DNA of 15,561 bases from the NCBI GenBank assembly GCA_030824835.1, contig JAPJRA010000015.1, positions 2,369-17,929 of the forward strand, in the 5' to 3' direction. Under the pieces are notes generated by a model, which was given only the letters and a program-made list of their open reading frames with translations, was not told the DNA's origin and did not search any database. Below are positions 1-7,524 of the stretch, one piece after another. Source of the stretch: Geminicoccaceae bacterium. GTDB taxonomy: Bacteria > Pseudomonadota > Alphaproteobacteria > Geminicoccales > Geminicoccaceae. A program made the position numbers and the translations under genes. Each line of letters opens with the position of its first letter. Positions within the stretch are counted from its first letter, which is position 1.

Positions 1-262
1 GCAGCGTGTGGAAGGCATCGCGCACCATGGCAGCGATGCGCGCCTGCTGCCGGGGCAGCAGAGCGGCCAGCGCGTCGACCGTGCGCGACCGCTGCTTGAC
101 CTCGACGAAGACGACGAGATCACCACGTCTGGCCACGAGATCGATCTCGCCCACGGGCGAGCTGTAGCGACGGGCGAGAATGGTGTAGCCACGCAGCCGA
201 AGCAGCCAGGCGGCAATGGTCTCGGCCAGCCGTCCCGCCCGCTCGCGCTGCTGTCGGCTCAC
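1..262 (-). CDS. yraN: YraN/UPF0102 family protein, C-terminus off the window
   Basis: The first 87 residues of a YraN (UPF0102) protein are visible; the family is about 120 residues long, so the C-terminal third lies beyond position 1. The diagnostic core is present: an N-terminal helix with RAGRLAE, then SPVGEIDLVARRGDLVVFVE followed by VK. This is the GEIDLV...VEVK signature of a Holliday-junction-resolvase-like PD-(D/E)XK fold. The cellular role of YraN is not firmly established; nuclease or recombination functions have been suggested from the fold. The GTG start overlaps the rsmI stop codon by four bases (GTGA), which implies translational coupling in an rsmI-yraN operon. That gene order is common in proteobacteria and supports both calls. 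No ribosome-binding site of its own is needed in this arrangement. Confidence 0.9.
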   Translation of the reverse strand, partial: MSRQQRERAGRLAETIAAWLLRLRGYTILARRYSSPVGEIDLVARRGDLVVFVEVKQRSRTVDALAALLPRQQARIAAMVRDAFHTL

Positions 263-1140
263 CCGCGCTCCTGCGGCAGGGCCAGGGCGCGCCGGTACAG
301 CTCGTTGGCGGTCCGGCCGGTGGCGGCGGCGACGGCCGCCGCGGCGACCCTTGGCTTGTCCGACCGCAACGCCTCGCGCAGCAATGCATCGACGGCGGCG
401 TCGTCAAGTCCGCCCGTGGCGAGGTCAGGCGGCCCGATCACCACCACGACCTCGCCCTTGGGCGGCCCGCTGGCCGTGTAGGCGGCAGCGAGCTTGTCCA
501 GGCTGCCGCGCCGATGCTCCTCGTGCAGCTTGGTCAGCTCCCGTGCCACGCTCGCCGGCCGAGGGCCGAGCACGGCCGCGGCGTCCGCCAGCATCTCGGC
601 CAGGCGTTGCGCCGATTCGAACAGGATCAAGGTCGCCGGCACCGCGGCCAGTTCCTCCAGGACGCGCTGCCGGCCGGCCGAACGGGGTGGCAGGAAGCCC
701 TGGAACAGGAACCGGTCGGTCGGCAGTCCCGACGCCACCAGTGCGGCCAGCGTCGCCGACGGCCCGGGAATGGGATAGACGGCAACACCCTGCGCCACGG
801 CCTCACGCACGAGCTTGTAGCCCGGGTCGGAGACAGCCGGTGTGCCGGCATCGCTGACCAGGGCCACGGACTGGCCCGCCTGCAGCCGGGCCAGCAGCTC
901 CGGCCGGGCCGCCGCCGCATTATGCTCGTGGTAGAGGGCCAGCGGCCGGCGCAGACCCAGATGCTGCAGCAGGCGGCTGGTGACGCGGCGATCCTCGCAG
1001 ACCAGATGATCGGCGGTGGCCAGCACGCGCTCCGCCCGCCGCGTGATGTCCTCGAGGTTGCCGATGGGCGTCGCCACGAGATAAAGCCCGGCGGCGAGTT
1101 TACGGTGGGCGGGGCTTTCGGTACGGTCGCTCGAGTCCAA
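259..1140 (-). CDS. rsmI: 16S rRNA (cytidine-1402-2'-O)-methyltransferase RsmI
   Basis: RsmI uses S-adenosylmethionine to 2'-O-methylate C1402 in the decoding centre of 16S rRNA. Numbered from the chosen start, the family blocks appear in order: ATPIGNL at 23-29, VSDAGTPAVSDPG at 95-107 (glycine-rich SAM-site loop), PIPGPSA at 123-129 and LPTDRFLFQGFLP at 139-151, with a helical C-terminal domain after them. The TTG start at 1140 gives 293 residues, near the family norm. An open frame continues upstream to a GTG at 1269, but that would add 43 non-conserved residues and run into the divergent lipoprotein gene. No strong Shine-Dalgarno marks the TTG, so the exact start is uncertain (CTG at 1149 is another option). 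It is coupled to yraN by a four-base overlap. Confidence 0.92.
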   Translation of the reverse strand: MDSSDRTESPAHRKLAAGLYLVATPIGNLEDITRRAERVLATADHLVCEDRRVTSRLLQHLGLRRPLALYHEHNAAAARPELLARLQAGQSVALVSDAGTPAVSDPGYKLVREAVAQGVAVYPIPGPSATLAALVASGLPTDRFLFQGFLPPRSAGRQRVLEELAAVPATLILFESAQRLAEMLADAAAVLGPRPASVARELTKLHEEHRRGSLDKLAAAYTASGPPKGEVVVVIGPPDLATGGLDDAAVDALLREALRSDKPRVAAAAVAAATGRTANELYRRALALPQERG

Positions 1141-1195
1141 GGTGCTCAGCTCGTGTGGCGGCGTGCCGCCGTCTGCCGACCCGGTGAGGTGGCTT

Positions 1196-2446
1196 GTGCG
1201 CTCTCGTCTTACGCTCAGTCTGATTGTCCTGCTGCTCGTCGGTGCCTGTGCCGGCCGAGAGGAAACCACGGTGTCGGTGGCTTCGCAACCGACCGCTACC
1301 GGACCGGTGGCGCCACCGCCGGCCTTGGCGCCGGCGCGTGTGGGATTGCTGCTGCCGCTCAGCGGCCCAGCTGCCGGCTTGGGCCAGGATCTGTTGGACG
1401 CGGCCCAACTCGCACTGTTCGACGCGGGCCGGAGCGACCTCCAGCTCCTGCCGCGCGATACCGGCGACAGGCCGCAACAGGCGGAAGCTGCGGCGCGTTC
1501 GGCTCTCGACGCAGGCGCTGAACTGCTGATCGGGCCGCTCTATGGCCGATCGGCGGTGGCGGTGGCCCCGCTCGCGACGGCGCATGGCGTCAGCGTCATC
1601 AGCTTCTCCAATGACGCGACGATCGCGCGGCCCGGTCTCTTTGTGCTGGGTTTCCGCCCCGAGGAGCAGATCCAACGCATCGTGCGCTATGCCGGAGCCC
1701 AAGGCCGGACACGGTTTGCGGCGCTGGCGCCCGAGGACGCCTACGGTACGCGGGCGATCGGCTCCTTCCGTGACGCCGTGGCGGAGGTGCCGGGCGCCAC
1801 GCCGGTGATCGCCCAGACCTTTCCGGCGGACAGCGACAGCCCGATGTCGGCGGTCGAGGCGATCGCCGCCTTTGGCCGGCCAGGGGGGCTGCCGGTGCAG
1901 GTGACCAATCCGGACGGCTCCGCCGCTGCGCGGCCAGCCTTGCCTCCACCGGGGTTCGATGCGCTGTTGATCGCTGACGGAGGCCCACGCGTCGGCTCGA
2001 TAGCACGGCTGCTCGCTGCGTACGACGTGACCCCCGGAACGACGTCGATGCTGGGCACGATGCGTTGGCAGGACGATCCGGCGTTGCTGGCCAGCCCTGG
2101 ACTGCAGGGTGCCTGGCTCGCGTCATGGCCGCCGGACGCGCTCGCAGCCTTCGCCAATCGTTTCGCCGGTGTCTATGGCCGGGAGCCGGCGCCCTTGGCC
2201 GTGCTTGCCTATGATGCCACCGCCCTGGCCGTCCTGCTCGGTTCCGTGCAGCCGCGTTTCACCACCGCGCAGCTGACCGATGCGCAAGGGTTTGTGGGCG
2301 GCGCCGGCATCTTTCGGCTCCGGCCCGACGGCTTGGCCGAGCACGGGCTGGCCGTGGTTCAGGTGGAGGACGGTGGAAGCCGGGTCATCGACGCCGCACC
2401 GGTGTCGTTTGTCGAGGGTCACGAATCAGAGCAGCCCGCTTTCTGA
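1196..2446 (+). CDS. Penicillin-binding protein activator-like lipoprotein (LppC/LpoA family)
   Basis: This is a predicted outer-membrane lipoprotein of 416 residues. Residues 1-17 form a lipoprotein signal peptide (Arg-rich start, leucine-rich core) ending in the lipobox LVGA-C18. The mature part resembles a periplasmic-binding-protein fold (Peripla_BP_6/LppC type): RVGLLLPLSGPAAGLGQDLL near the start, then LLIGPLYGRSAVAVAPLA, GVSVISFSND and FVLGFRPEEQIQRIVRYA. In E. coli LpoA, this domain activates the peptidoglycan synthase PBP1A. The protein here has no long N-terminal TPR domain and matches the shorter alphaproteobacterial form. GTG 1196 is chosen because GAGG at 1186-1189 is well spaced from it and it yields the best signal peptide; in-frame GTGs at 1184 and 1142 are alternatives. 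Divergence from rsmI-yraN is the usual context for this family. The enzyme partner is inferred. Confidence 0.85.
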   Translation: MRSRLTLSLIVLLLVGACAGREETTVSVASQPTATGPVAPPPALAPARVGLLLPLSGPAAGLGQDLLDAAQLALFDAGRSDLQLLPRDTGDRPQQAEAAARSALDAGAELLIGPLYGRSAVAVAPLATAHGVSVISFSNDATIARPGLFVLGFRPEEQIQRIVRYAGAQGRTRFAALAPEDAYGTRAIGSFRDAVAEVPGATPVIAQTFPADSDSPMSAVEAIAAFGRPGGLPVQVTNPDGSAAARPALPPPGFDALLIADGGPRVGSIARLLAAYDVTPGTTSMLGTMRWQDDPALLASPGLQGAWLASWPPDALAAFANRFAGVYGREPAPLAVLAYDATALAVLLGSVQPRFTTAQLTDAQGFVGGAGIFRLRPDGLAEHGLAVVQVEDGGSRVIDAAPVSFVEGHESEQPAF

Positions 2447-2747
2447 TCGGGATCCTGCCGCCTGCTGGTGACATCGGGCAGCAGATCCTTGCGCCCACTT
2501 GAGGGCGCGCGCCGGGGCCACACCATGGTGTTGCATGGGTCGGAGATGCTGATGGCCCTGAGCGTGGAACCAGGTCTTGTGGCGCTGCCTGTGAAACACC
2601 GTTCCAGCAGGAACTGCCGTCGGCTGTCGCGGTGATGGCGGTCAGCCGCCTTCCCAGCAGATGCACGGCTGGAGGATTGCGCTGCGCCCCAGGGGGCAGG
2701 TGACGGCAGCCCACTCCGCGGCCCGCCGTCGTTTCGATGACGGCAGG
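2447..2747. other. Gap between convergent genes, no gene recognised
   Basis: About 300 bases separate the convergent lipoprotein and GGDEF genes. All open frames here, on both strands, are short, rich in Arg/Pro/Ser and match no family I recognise. A small hairpin GCCGTC/GACGGC (2725-2730 with 2739-2744) lies just past the GGDEF stop and may help end that transcript, but it has no T-run. Confidence 0.5.
2450..2488 (+). terminator. Imperfect hairpin after the lipoprotein gene
   Basis: GGATC-CTGC (2450-2458) can pair with GCAG (2478-2481) and GATCC (2484-2488), leaving a two-base bulge. It starts four bases after the stop codon. No T-run follows, so intrinsic termination is doubtful. Confidence 0.28.
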
Positions 2748-3824
2748 TCATGGGTGCATGGAGCCGGTCTGATGTCGTCTCTCGGGTTCGCTCCGGAGGC
2801 TTGGGGCCAAGGCCACACGGTTGCGACCCGCACGCTTGGCATCGTACAAGGCGGCATCGGCACGCGCGACCCAGGCCGCGCAGGGCTCGCCGGGGACAAA
2901 CTCGCTCAGGCCTATCGACAGCGTGATCCGACCCAGGGACTGGCTGCGGTCGCGGAGTTGAATGCGGCGTGAGGCCACCAGCTCGCGCAGACGGTCGACG
3001 AGGATCGAAGCGTCGTGCAGTCGGGTCGCCGGCAGGATCACCGCGAATTCCTCGCCGCCATAGCGGGCAACCAGGTCCTGACCCTTGACGTTATGCCGCA
3101 GCAGGCCGGCCACGAGCTTGATCACCTGGTCGCCCAAAGCGTGCCCGTACTGATCGTTGAATTGCTTGAAGTGGTCGATGTCGGCCAGCATCAGGCAGGC
3201 TGGCGCCTGATGCTCGATCGCCTGGGCGGCTGCGACGCGCAAGGCCTGATCGAAATGCTTGCGGTTGGCGAGGCCGGTAAGGCCGTCGGTCCGTGCCTCG
3301 CTCCAGGCTGCCTGCAGGTCTCGCCGCAGGGTGTCGATCTCCGTCATGCTGGCGCGCAGCTGTGCATCGACGCTGCCGGCATGGTTCCGCATCTGCGTGG
3401 TCTCGTCGACGATGCCGCGTACGATCGACCAGATGCGCTGAGCGTTGGGGGACGCCTGGACCTGCTCACGCGCTTCGTCCAGTGACGAGCCGAAGCGTGC
3501 CGCCTGGTCACTGAAAGCCACCACCTCCTGCGTCAGTTCGGACGCCAGCTCGCTCAATCGCTGGCCGGCGCGCAACAGCGCGCGCTCCTCGGCCGCTCGG
3601 ATGAAGAATCGTTCGTAGATGTCGGCGCATTGATCGTCGTCGATAGCTCCGCCGTCATCCAGCAGCCGGTTGAGCGCTCGGGACAGCGCTGGATCATCCC
3701 CCGAAAGGTGCACGTACCAGATACGATAGTTCTCGGGGCTGGGGATGAGCCGGTACACGGCCAAGGCTGCCACCACCTGCTCCGCCAACCCGCATGCCTG
3801 CTCGTAGTGTCGCGCACTCACCAT
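2748..3824 (-). CDS. Diguanylate cyclase, GGDEF (GGEEF) domain
   Basis: A 358-residue protein predicted to condense two GTP molecules into cyclic di-GMP. The C-terminal GGDEF domain (about 175-340) is intact: RTDGLTGLANRKHF at 178-191, DIDHFKQFNDQYGH at 215-228 (metal and GTP binding), ARYGGEEF ending at 260 with the GGEEF active-site loop at 256-260, and ADAALYDAKRAGRNRV near 322-337. The allosteric inhibitory site, normally RxxD just before the loop, reads KGQD (247-250), so product inhibition may be weakened. Residues 1-175 are predominantly helical with no transmembrane segment or recognised sensor domain; 75-175 could be a coiled-coil or helical signalling region. The protein is therefore probably cytoplasmic. 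The ATG at 3824 is immediately followed by GTG, so the start could be one codon later. It is a single-gene unit; the input signal is unknown. Confidence 0.93.
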   Translation of the reverse strand: MVSARHYEQACGLAEQVVAALAVYRLIPSPENYRIWYVHLSGDDPALSRALNRLLDDGGAIDDDQCADIYERFFIRAAEERALLRAGQRLSELASELTQEVVAFSDQAARFGSSLDEAREQVQASPNAQRIWSIVRGIVDETTQMRNHAGSVDAQLRASMTEIDTLRRDLQAAWSEARTDGLTGLANRKHFDQALRVAAAQAIEHQAPACLMLADIDHFKQFNDQYGHALGDQVIKLVAGLLRHNVKGQDLVARYGGEEFAVILPATRLHDASILVDRLRELVASRRIQLRDRSQSLGRITLSIGLSEFVPGEPCAAWVARADAALYDAKRAGRNRVALAPSLRSEPERRHQTGSMHP

Positions 3825-3899
3825 CCTGCGGCCCCGCCGATCGGCCCGTATCGCTGGCCGTGAAGCGCAAGCCTAGCGGAAGGGCGTCAACGCGAGGTT

Positions 3900-3915
3900 A
3901 AGGAGGCACCTCCTT
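3900..3915. repeat. Perfect AAGGAGG/CCTCCTT inverted repeat
   Basis: Seven-base arms (3900-3906 and 3909-3915) flank a two-base centre, CA. The arms contain Shine-Dalgarno-like AGGAGG on both strands, but no start codon is suitably placed on either. It lies in the divergent region between the GGDEF gene and the secreted-protein operon and could be an operator. Confidence 0.4.
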
Positions 3916-3993
3916 CAACTGTCGCCACTCGGCCCTGGATTCGCCACCCTATATCCACGGTTGCCAAGCATGGCCGCCCGGTAAGAAAACCCC

Positions 3994-4022
3994 TTGCCAT
4001 ACTGCGCTGCACAACCTATGGG
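3994..4022 (+). promoter_or_regulatory. Weak promoter candidate for the 4054-5614 unit
   Basis: TTGCCA (3994-3999) and TATGGG (4017-4022) are separated by 17 bases. The -35 is close to consensus; the -10 matches only its first three bases. It lies about 30 bases upstream of the ATG at 4054. Confidence 0.28.
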
Positions 4023-4053
4023 TATTTTCAGCTTTAGCGTTAGGGGAATCGCC

Positions 4054-4434
4054 ATGAACAGGCTTGGCAAATCGGTGTGCGCGCTGGCGGTCATGGCCGG
4101 TGTGATTGGGGTGTCAGGGTACGCGTCGGCGGCGCTCGTCCAGACGCGCATTTCTTTGGATGCCTTCAAGAAGGCATTGGGCGTTCGCAGCATTGGCGTG
4201 CTGACCACGCAGACCCCGATTCCGGGCGTCAAGTTCTGGATCAACAAGAAGCAGGGTACGGTGACCTTCCGTATCGACAACTCGATATATAAGGGTGGTG
4301 TGATCAACTTTACGGCCAACGCTACGAAGAAGGGCCAGACGACGCGCAGCACCGTTGCGGCTACCATGTCCGGTGATCCGGCTGGGGGCATCAATATCGT
4401 GACTGGCAGCGGCGGCTCGGTCAGCCCCACCTAA
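4054..4434 (+). CDS. Small secreted protein, function unknown
   Basis: 126 residues; not recognised as a known family. Residues 1-26 are a clear Sec signal peptide (MNRLGK, hydrophobic core, then ASA before Ala27). The mature ~100 residues are rich in Thr, Ser, Gly and Lys and have no cysteine, which suggests a beta-rich extracytoplasmic protein. They include GVKFWINKKQGTVTFRIDNS (59-78) and a Gly/Ser tail (119-126). The ATG at 4054 is chosen over an upstream in-frame start at 3994 because AGGGG (4042-4046) lies at good spacing and the signal peptide begins exactly there. It is the first of three plus-strand genes (4054-5614) that all encode export or membrane signals, so a shared envelope role is plausible. 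Its bases are less GC-rich than those of the flanking housekeeping genes. Confidence 0.75.
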   Translation: MNRLGKSVCALAVMAGVIGVSGYASAALVQTRISLDAFKKALGVRSIGVLTTQTPIPGVKFWINKKQGTVTFRIDNSIYKGGVINFTANATKKGQTTRSTVAATMSGDPAGGINIVTGSGGSVSPT

Positions 4435-4480
4435 TTTGGGCGCTCCGTCGGCGGCGTATAGTTCTGTCAGAGGATTGAGC

Positions 4481-5164
4481 ATGGGCCGGTTATGGTCCAT
4501 GCCCGCTCTTATTTTGTGCGCGTTGCTGTTTTTCCTTGCAGTCCCACGGTTGTGGGTTGCGTTGGCGTTGCTGCCGGGTAACTCGGCGCTCGAATTGATC
4601 GAGTCCAACACAGCGCCGACCCGTTCGGGCGCGCTGCGTGCGGTCTCCGCGCAAGAAGCGGCGCTGGATATCCTCCCCGGCCCGATTCCCCATCTCAACG
4701 TCGCCCTCATCGCGCTCTCCATGTACGAGACGGTCTCGAACGGGGTCGACGAGGAAGCCGACCTTCTTCAGGTCGCGACCTATCATCTGGCCCGGTCGCT
4801 TGCGCTCGCGCCTGGCCAAGCGCGGGCTTGGTCGATGCTGGCTGGGGCCCGCCTGCGCGATGGCGATACGGCAGGGGCCGCAAATGCCCTCACCCTGTCC
4901 TTTCAGGCCGATCCGCACGCCCCATTTCTGGCTTCGGCACGCTGGCCGCTGAGCTTTCTGATCCAGGACCGGCTGGATCGCGAGACGCGTCAGTGGGCCA
5001 ACCTGGAGTATATTGCCCTCTTCCGTTCACAGCCGGAGGCGACGACGCGACTGGCGCTCCGTCAGGGGCGGATCGACGAACTGCGTGCGCTGGCTCTCGA
5101 CTCCGAAATGGACACTGCGCGGCTGGCTGTTATCCTGCGACGGATGCAGCCGGGTGGAGCATAG
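4481..5164 (+). CDS. Membrane-anchored TPR-like protein
   Basis: 227 residues. A hydrophobic segment at about 7-30 would anchor the protein in the inner membrane, probably with the bulk in the periplasm. The rest is helical, with a TPR-like repeat near 96-145: ATYHLARSLALAPGQARAWS, then a second helix pair containing AGARLRDGDTAGAANALTLS. Such repeats usually bind partner proteins; no catalytic motif is seen. The ATG at 4481 has AGAGGA at 4469-4474; an open frame reaching back to 4436 adds 15 poor residues and is rejected. It sits 46 bases after the small secreted-protein gene and three bases before the next start, so it is almost certainly co-transcribed with the latter. TPR assignment is moderate; the specific role is unknown. 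Confidence 0.78.
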   Translation: MGRLWSMPALILCALLFFLAVPRLWVALALLPGNSALELIESNTAPTRSGALRAVSAQEAALDILPGPIPHLNVALIALSMYETVSNGVDEEADLLQVATYHLARSLALAPGQARAWSMLAGARLRDGDTAGAANALTLSFQADPHAPFLASARWPLSFLIQDRLDRETRQWANLEYIALFRSQPEATTRLALRQGRIDELRALALDSEMDTARLAVILRRMQPGGA

Positions 5165-5167
5165 GGC

Positions 5168-5614
5168 TTGAAAGATCGGCGTTTCTGGATCGCTTTGGTG
5201 ATGGCGTGTGGCCTTGGCCATCCGGCAGCAGCCCTCGATATCATGACGGGCGATGGCTTTCTGATCGCGATGTCCCAAGACGAGGCCGCCAAGACCGGCG
5301 CCAGACGCTATATCGTCGGCACGATGGAGACTCTCATCGTCCTGAATGAGGTGCTGTACGCGGAAGGTGCGCCGCTATTCTGTCTGACCGACGATCGTGC
5401 GGCCGTGCTGGACACGGGTCGGCTGAGTGACGAATTCGTCGACTGGCTGAAGCAGCCAGCCAAGGGCAATGTGTCTAACGAGCAGTTGGGCGCGCTGCCG
5501 GTAAGCGTGCTGAGCTGGGGGTTCCTCGGCGCCAAGTTCGCCTGTGAGCAGGGCGAGGATCGCAAGACGGATTCCGATATCCGCTCCCGCTTGCTGGATT
5601 CGATGCGCAAGTAG
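5168..5614 (+). CDS. Rap1a/Tai-like secreted protein
   Basis: 148 residues, with a Sec-type signal peptide over about 1-22 (KDRRFWIALVMACG... AAA). The mature part fits the layout of the Rap1a/Tai family: a DGFL segment near the N-terminus, RRYIVGTMET (46-55), FC at 71-72, a VDWLK segment (91-95) and FAC at 124-126, giving two cysteines (C72, C126) able to form a disulfide. Characterised Rap1a/Tai members are periplasmic immunity proteins against type VI amidase effectors, but many relatives sit outside such loci and no secretion-system gene is present here, so immunity is not claimed. The TTG start lies three bases after the previous stop, with GGTGGAG (5154-5160) as ribosome-binding site. 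It is the last gene of the unit and is followed by a strong hairpin. Confidence 0.72.
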   Translation: MKDRRFWIALVMACGLGHPAAALDIMTGDGFLIAMSQDEAAKTGARRYIVGTMETLIVLNEVLYAEGAPLFCLTDDRAAVLDTGRLSDEFVDWLKQPAKGNVSNEQLGALPVSVLSWGFLGAKFACEQGEDRKTDSDIRSRLLDSMRK

Positions 5615-5617
5615 CTT

Positions 5618-5639
5618 GGCGCGGCCGCCCGGCCGCGCC
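5618..5639. terminator. Strong shared hairpin between convergent genes
   Basis: GGCGCGGCCG (5618-5627) and CGGCCGCGCC (5630-5639) are perfect ten-base arms. The hairpin lies four bases after the Rap1a/Tai-like stop and five before the glyA stop, so it can serve both strands. There is no T-run, as is common in very GC-rich genomes. Confidence 0.65.
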
Positions 5640-5644
5640 CGCTG

Positions 5645-6952
5645 TCAGACGTAGATCGGGAAGCGGCGGCAGAGGTCGGTGACGCGGCCCGCGACCTCGC
5701 GCTCGGCGGCCGCGCTGTCGCTGGCGGCCAGCCCGTCCAACACGTCGCTGATCATGTGGCCGATGGCCCGGAACTCCTCGACCCCGAAGCCACGCGTGGT
5801 ACCGGCGGGTGTGCCCAGGCGGATGCCGGAGGTGACGGTGGGCTTTTCCGGGTCGAACGGCACGCCGTTCTTGTTGCAGGTGATGCCGGCGCGCTCGAGG
5901 CTCTGCTCCGCGGCATTGCCCTTCACGCCCTTGGGCCGCAGGTCGACCAGCATCAGGTGGTTGTCGGTGCCGCCGGAGACGACGGCGCAGCCGCGCTCCG
6001 TGACCACCTCGGCCAGCGCCTTGGCGTTGGCGACGACACTCTGCGCGTAGAGCTTGAACTCGGGCCGCAGCGCCTCGCCGAAGGCCACGGCCTTGGCGGC
6101 GATGACATGCATCAGCGGGCCGCCCTGCAGGCCGGGGAACACGGCCGAGTTCATCTTCTTGCCCAGGGCCTCGTCGTTGGCGAGGATCATGCCGCCGCGC
6201 GGGCCGCGCAGCGTCTTGTGCGTCGTCGTGGTCACCACATGGGCGTGCGGCAGCGGCGAGGGGTGCAGGCCGGCCGCGACCAGGCCGGCGATATGCGCCA
6301 TGTCGACCAGGAAGTAGGCGCCCACGGCATCCGCGATCGCTCGGAAGCGGGGAAAGTCGATGATGCGCGAATAGGCCGAGGCGCCGGCGATGATCAGCTT
6401 GGGCTTGTGCTCGCGCGCCAGCCGCTCGACCTCGTCATGGTCGATCAGGCCATCCGCCTCGCGCACGCCGTATTGCACCGCGTTGAACCACTTGCCGGAC
6501 ATGGCCGGCCTGGCGCCGTGGGTCAGGTGGCCGCCCGCGTCCAGGGACATGCCGAGGATGGTGTCGCCGGGCTGCAGCAGGGCGAGCTTGACGGCGCCGT
6601 TGGCCTGGGCGCCGGAATGGGGCTGGACGTTGGCGTAGGCGCAGCCGAACAGCCGCTTCGCCCGCTCGATCGCCAGGCTCTCGGCGACGTCGACATGCTC
6701 GCAGCCGCCATAGTAGCGCTTGCCCGGATAGCCCTCGGCATATTTGTTGGTGAGCACCGAGCCCTGGGCCTCGAGGACGGCGCGGCTGACGATGTTCTCG
6801 CTGGCGATCAGCTCGATCCCGTCCTGCTCGCGGCCGAGCTCGGCCCGGACGGCATGGGCCACGTCGGGGTCGACCTCGGCAAGAGAGGCCGAGAAGAAGC
6901 CGGGCCAACGCTGCTCGGTGGTAGCCGGGGCCGTCTTCGCCGCATCTGCCAT
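5645..6952 (-). CDS. glyA: Serine hydroxymethyltransferase GlyA
   Basis: GlyA is a cytoplasmic PLP enzyme that interconverts L-serine plus tetrahydrofolate with glycine plus 5,10-methylene-tetrahydrofolate, the main entry of one-carbon units. The 435-residue protein is full length. Family blocks include [11 protein letters not shown] (46-56), [16 protein letters not shown] (68-83), [12 protein letters not shown] (110-121), [13 protein letters not shown] with D217 and H220, and [14 protein letters not shown] (241-254), where K246 is the PLP Schiff-base lysine. The ATG at 6952 is chosen because CTCC at 6961-6964 gives a GGAG ribosome-binding site at eight-base spacing, and MADAAK is a typical short leader. 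An open frame upstream to 7072 adds non-conserved sequence. A hairpin upstream (7039-7081) separates it from the preceding gene, so it probably has its own promoter. Confidence 0.98.
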   Translation of the reverse strand: MADAAKTAPATTEQRWPGFFSASLAEVDPDVAHAVRAELGREQDGIELIASENIVSRAVLEAQGSVLTNKYAEGYPGKRYYGGCEHVDVAESLAIERAKRLFGCAYANVQPHSGAQANGAVKLALLQPGDTILGMSLDAGGHLTHGARPAMSGKWFNAVQYGVREADGLIDHDEVERLAREHKPKLIIAGASAYSRIIDFPRFRAIADAVGAYFLVDMAHIAGLVAAGLHPSPLPHAHVVTTTTHKTLRGPRGGMILANDEALGKKMNSAVFPGLQGGPLMHVIAAKAVAFGEALRPEFKLYAQSVVANAKALAEVVTERGCAVVSGGTDNHLMLVDLRPKGVKGNAAEQSLERAGITCNKNGVPFDPEKPTVTSGIRLGTPAGTTRGFGVEEFRAIGHMISDVLDGLAASDSAAAEREVAGRVTDLCRRFPIYV

Positions 6953-7038
6953 GGTCAGCACTCCACCCTCGTCAAGGCCACCGGCCCGCCACATCTCTCG
7001 CGGCCCGTCTCTCGCACCGATTGGGCCGGCTTGTCGAG

Positions 7039-7081
7039 AGCCTGCCGGTGCAGGTGCCCCCACGGGTCGCACCGGCAGGCT
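7039..7081 (-). terminator. Hairpin after the small exported protein gene
   Basis: Perfect 13-base arms, AGCCTGCCGGTGC (7039-7051) and GCACCGGCAGGCT (7069-7081), enclose a 17-base loop. It begins six bases past the stop of the 7088-7423 gene and would insulate glyA. No T-run follows, so the mechanism is uncertain. Confidence 0.6.
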
Positions 7082-7087
7082 GCGGGC

Positions 7088-7423
7088 TCAGTTGGTCAGC
7101 GGCGCCGCGTGGACCAGCACCTCGTCGTTGCGGCGGCTGATCTCGATCCGGTCCGTGGCGAAGCCGACATCGGCGGGGGTCGAGAGGGTGACGGTCTGGC
7201 CGGGGGTGAGCACGGCCTCGAACCGGACCGGCGTGCCGGCCTCGCCCTGCGCCAGGGTGGCGACCACGCGGTAGCCGTCCTGGTCGACGGTGTAGTAGGC
7301 GGTGCCGGTGACGGCGCCCAGGTCGATGGGGCGGGCCTCGATCGGGCGCAGCCCGTCGGCATGGGCCGCGGCGGCGGTGGTCAGCGCCAGGACGGCGGCG
7401 AGGAGGGTGGGGCGCAGTTCCAT
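7088..7423 (-). CDS. Small exported protein, function unknown
   Basis: 111 residues; no family recognised. Residues 1-22 form a Sec signal peptide (MELRPTLLAAVLALTT, then AHA before Asp23). The mature ~89 residues alternate polar and hydrophobic positions as in a small beta-sandwich, for example TGTAYYTVDQDGYRVVATLA (39-58) and VRFEAVLTPGQTVTLST (66-82). There are no cysteines, so it is likely a soluble periplasmic or secreted protein. The ATG at 7423 is preferred over starts further up (to 7507) because the signal peptide begins there; the ribosome-binding site is weak (GAGAGA). It diverges from a LysR-type regulator across a 107-base region containing two palindromes, which makes it the most likely target of that regulator. 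Confidence 0.72.
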   Translation of the reverse strand: MELRPTLLAAVLALTTAAAAHADGLRPIEARPIDLGAVTGTAYYTVDQDGYRVVATLAQGEAGTPVRFEAVLTPGQTVTLSTPADVGFATDRIEISRRNDEVLVHAAPLTN

Positions 7424-7474
7424 GATGGTCTCTCGGCGTTGGGCGTCGCCGGGCCCGATGCCCAGCGCTGCTTC

Positions 7475-7489
7475 TGTTGCAATGCAACA
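7475..7489. promoter_or_regulatory. Palindromic operator candidate, distal
   Basis: TGTTGC-AAT-GCAACA is a perfect inverted repeat with six-base arms in the divergent region upstream of the LysR gene. LysR regulators bind dyads of this size and usually hold two sites in such regions. Its centre lies about 35 bases from that of the second palindrome. Confidence 0.55.
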
Positions 7490-7510
7490 TGGGCCGGCCC
7501 ACATCATTGT

Positions 7511-7524
7511 TCCAATCGATTGGA
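7511..7524. promoter_or_regulatory. Palindromic operator candidate, proximal
   Basis: TCCAATCGATTGGA is a perfect 14-base palindrome ending six bases before the LysR start codon. Binding here would block the LysR ribosome-binding region or promoter, so autorepression is a plausible inference. Confidence 0.5.

Noticed and set aside
259..857. Plus-strand open frames opposite rsmI
   Set aside because: Low-complexity shadows of the well-supported methyltransferase.
5168..5614. A functional type VI immunity assignment for the Rap1a/Tai-like protein
   Set aside because: No effector or secretion-system gene is in the window; only the family resemblance is supported.
6953..7038. A glycine or other riboswitch in the glyA leader
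   Set aside because: I looked for a conserved aptamer core and saw none; the leader is short.
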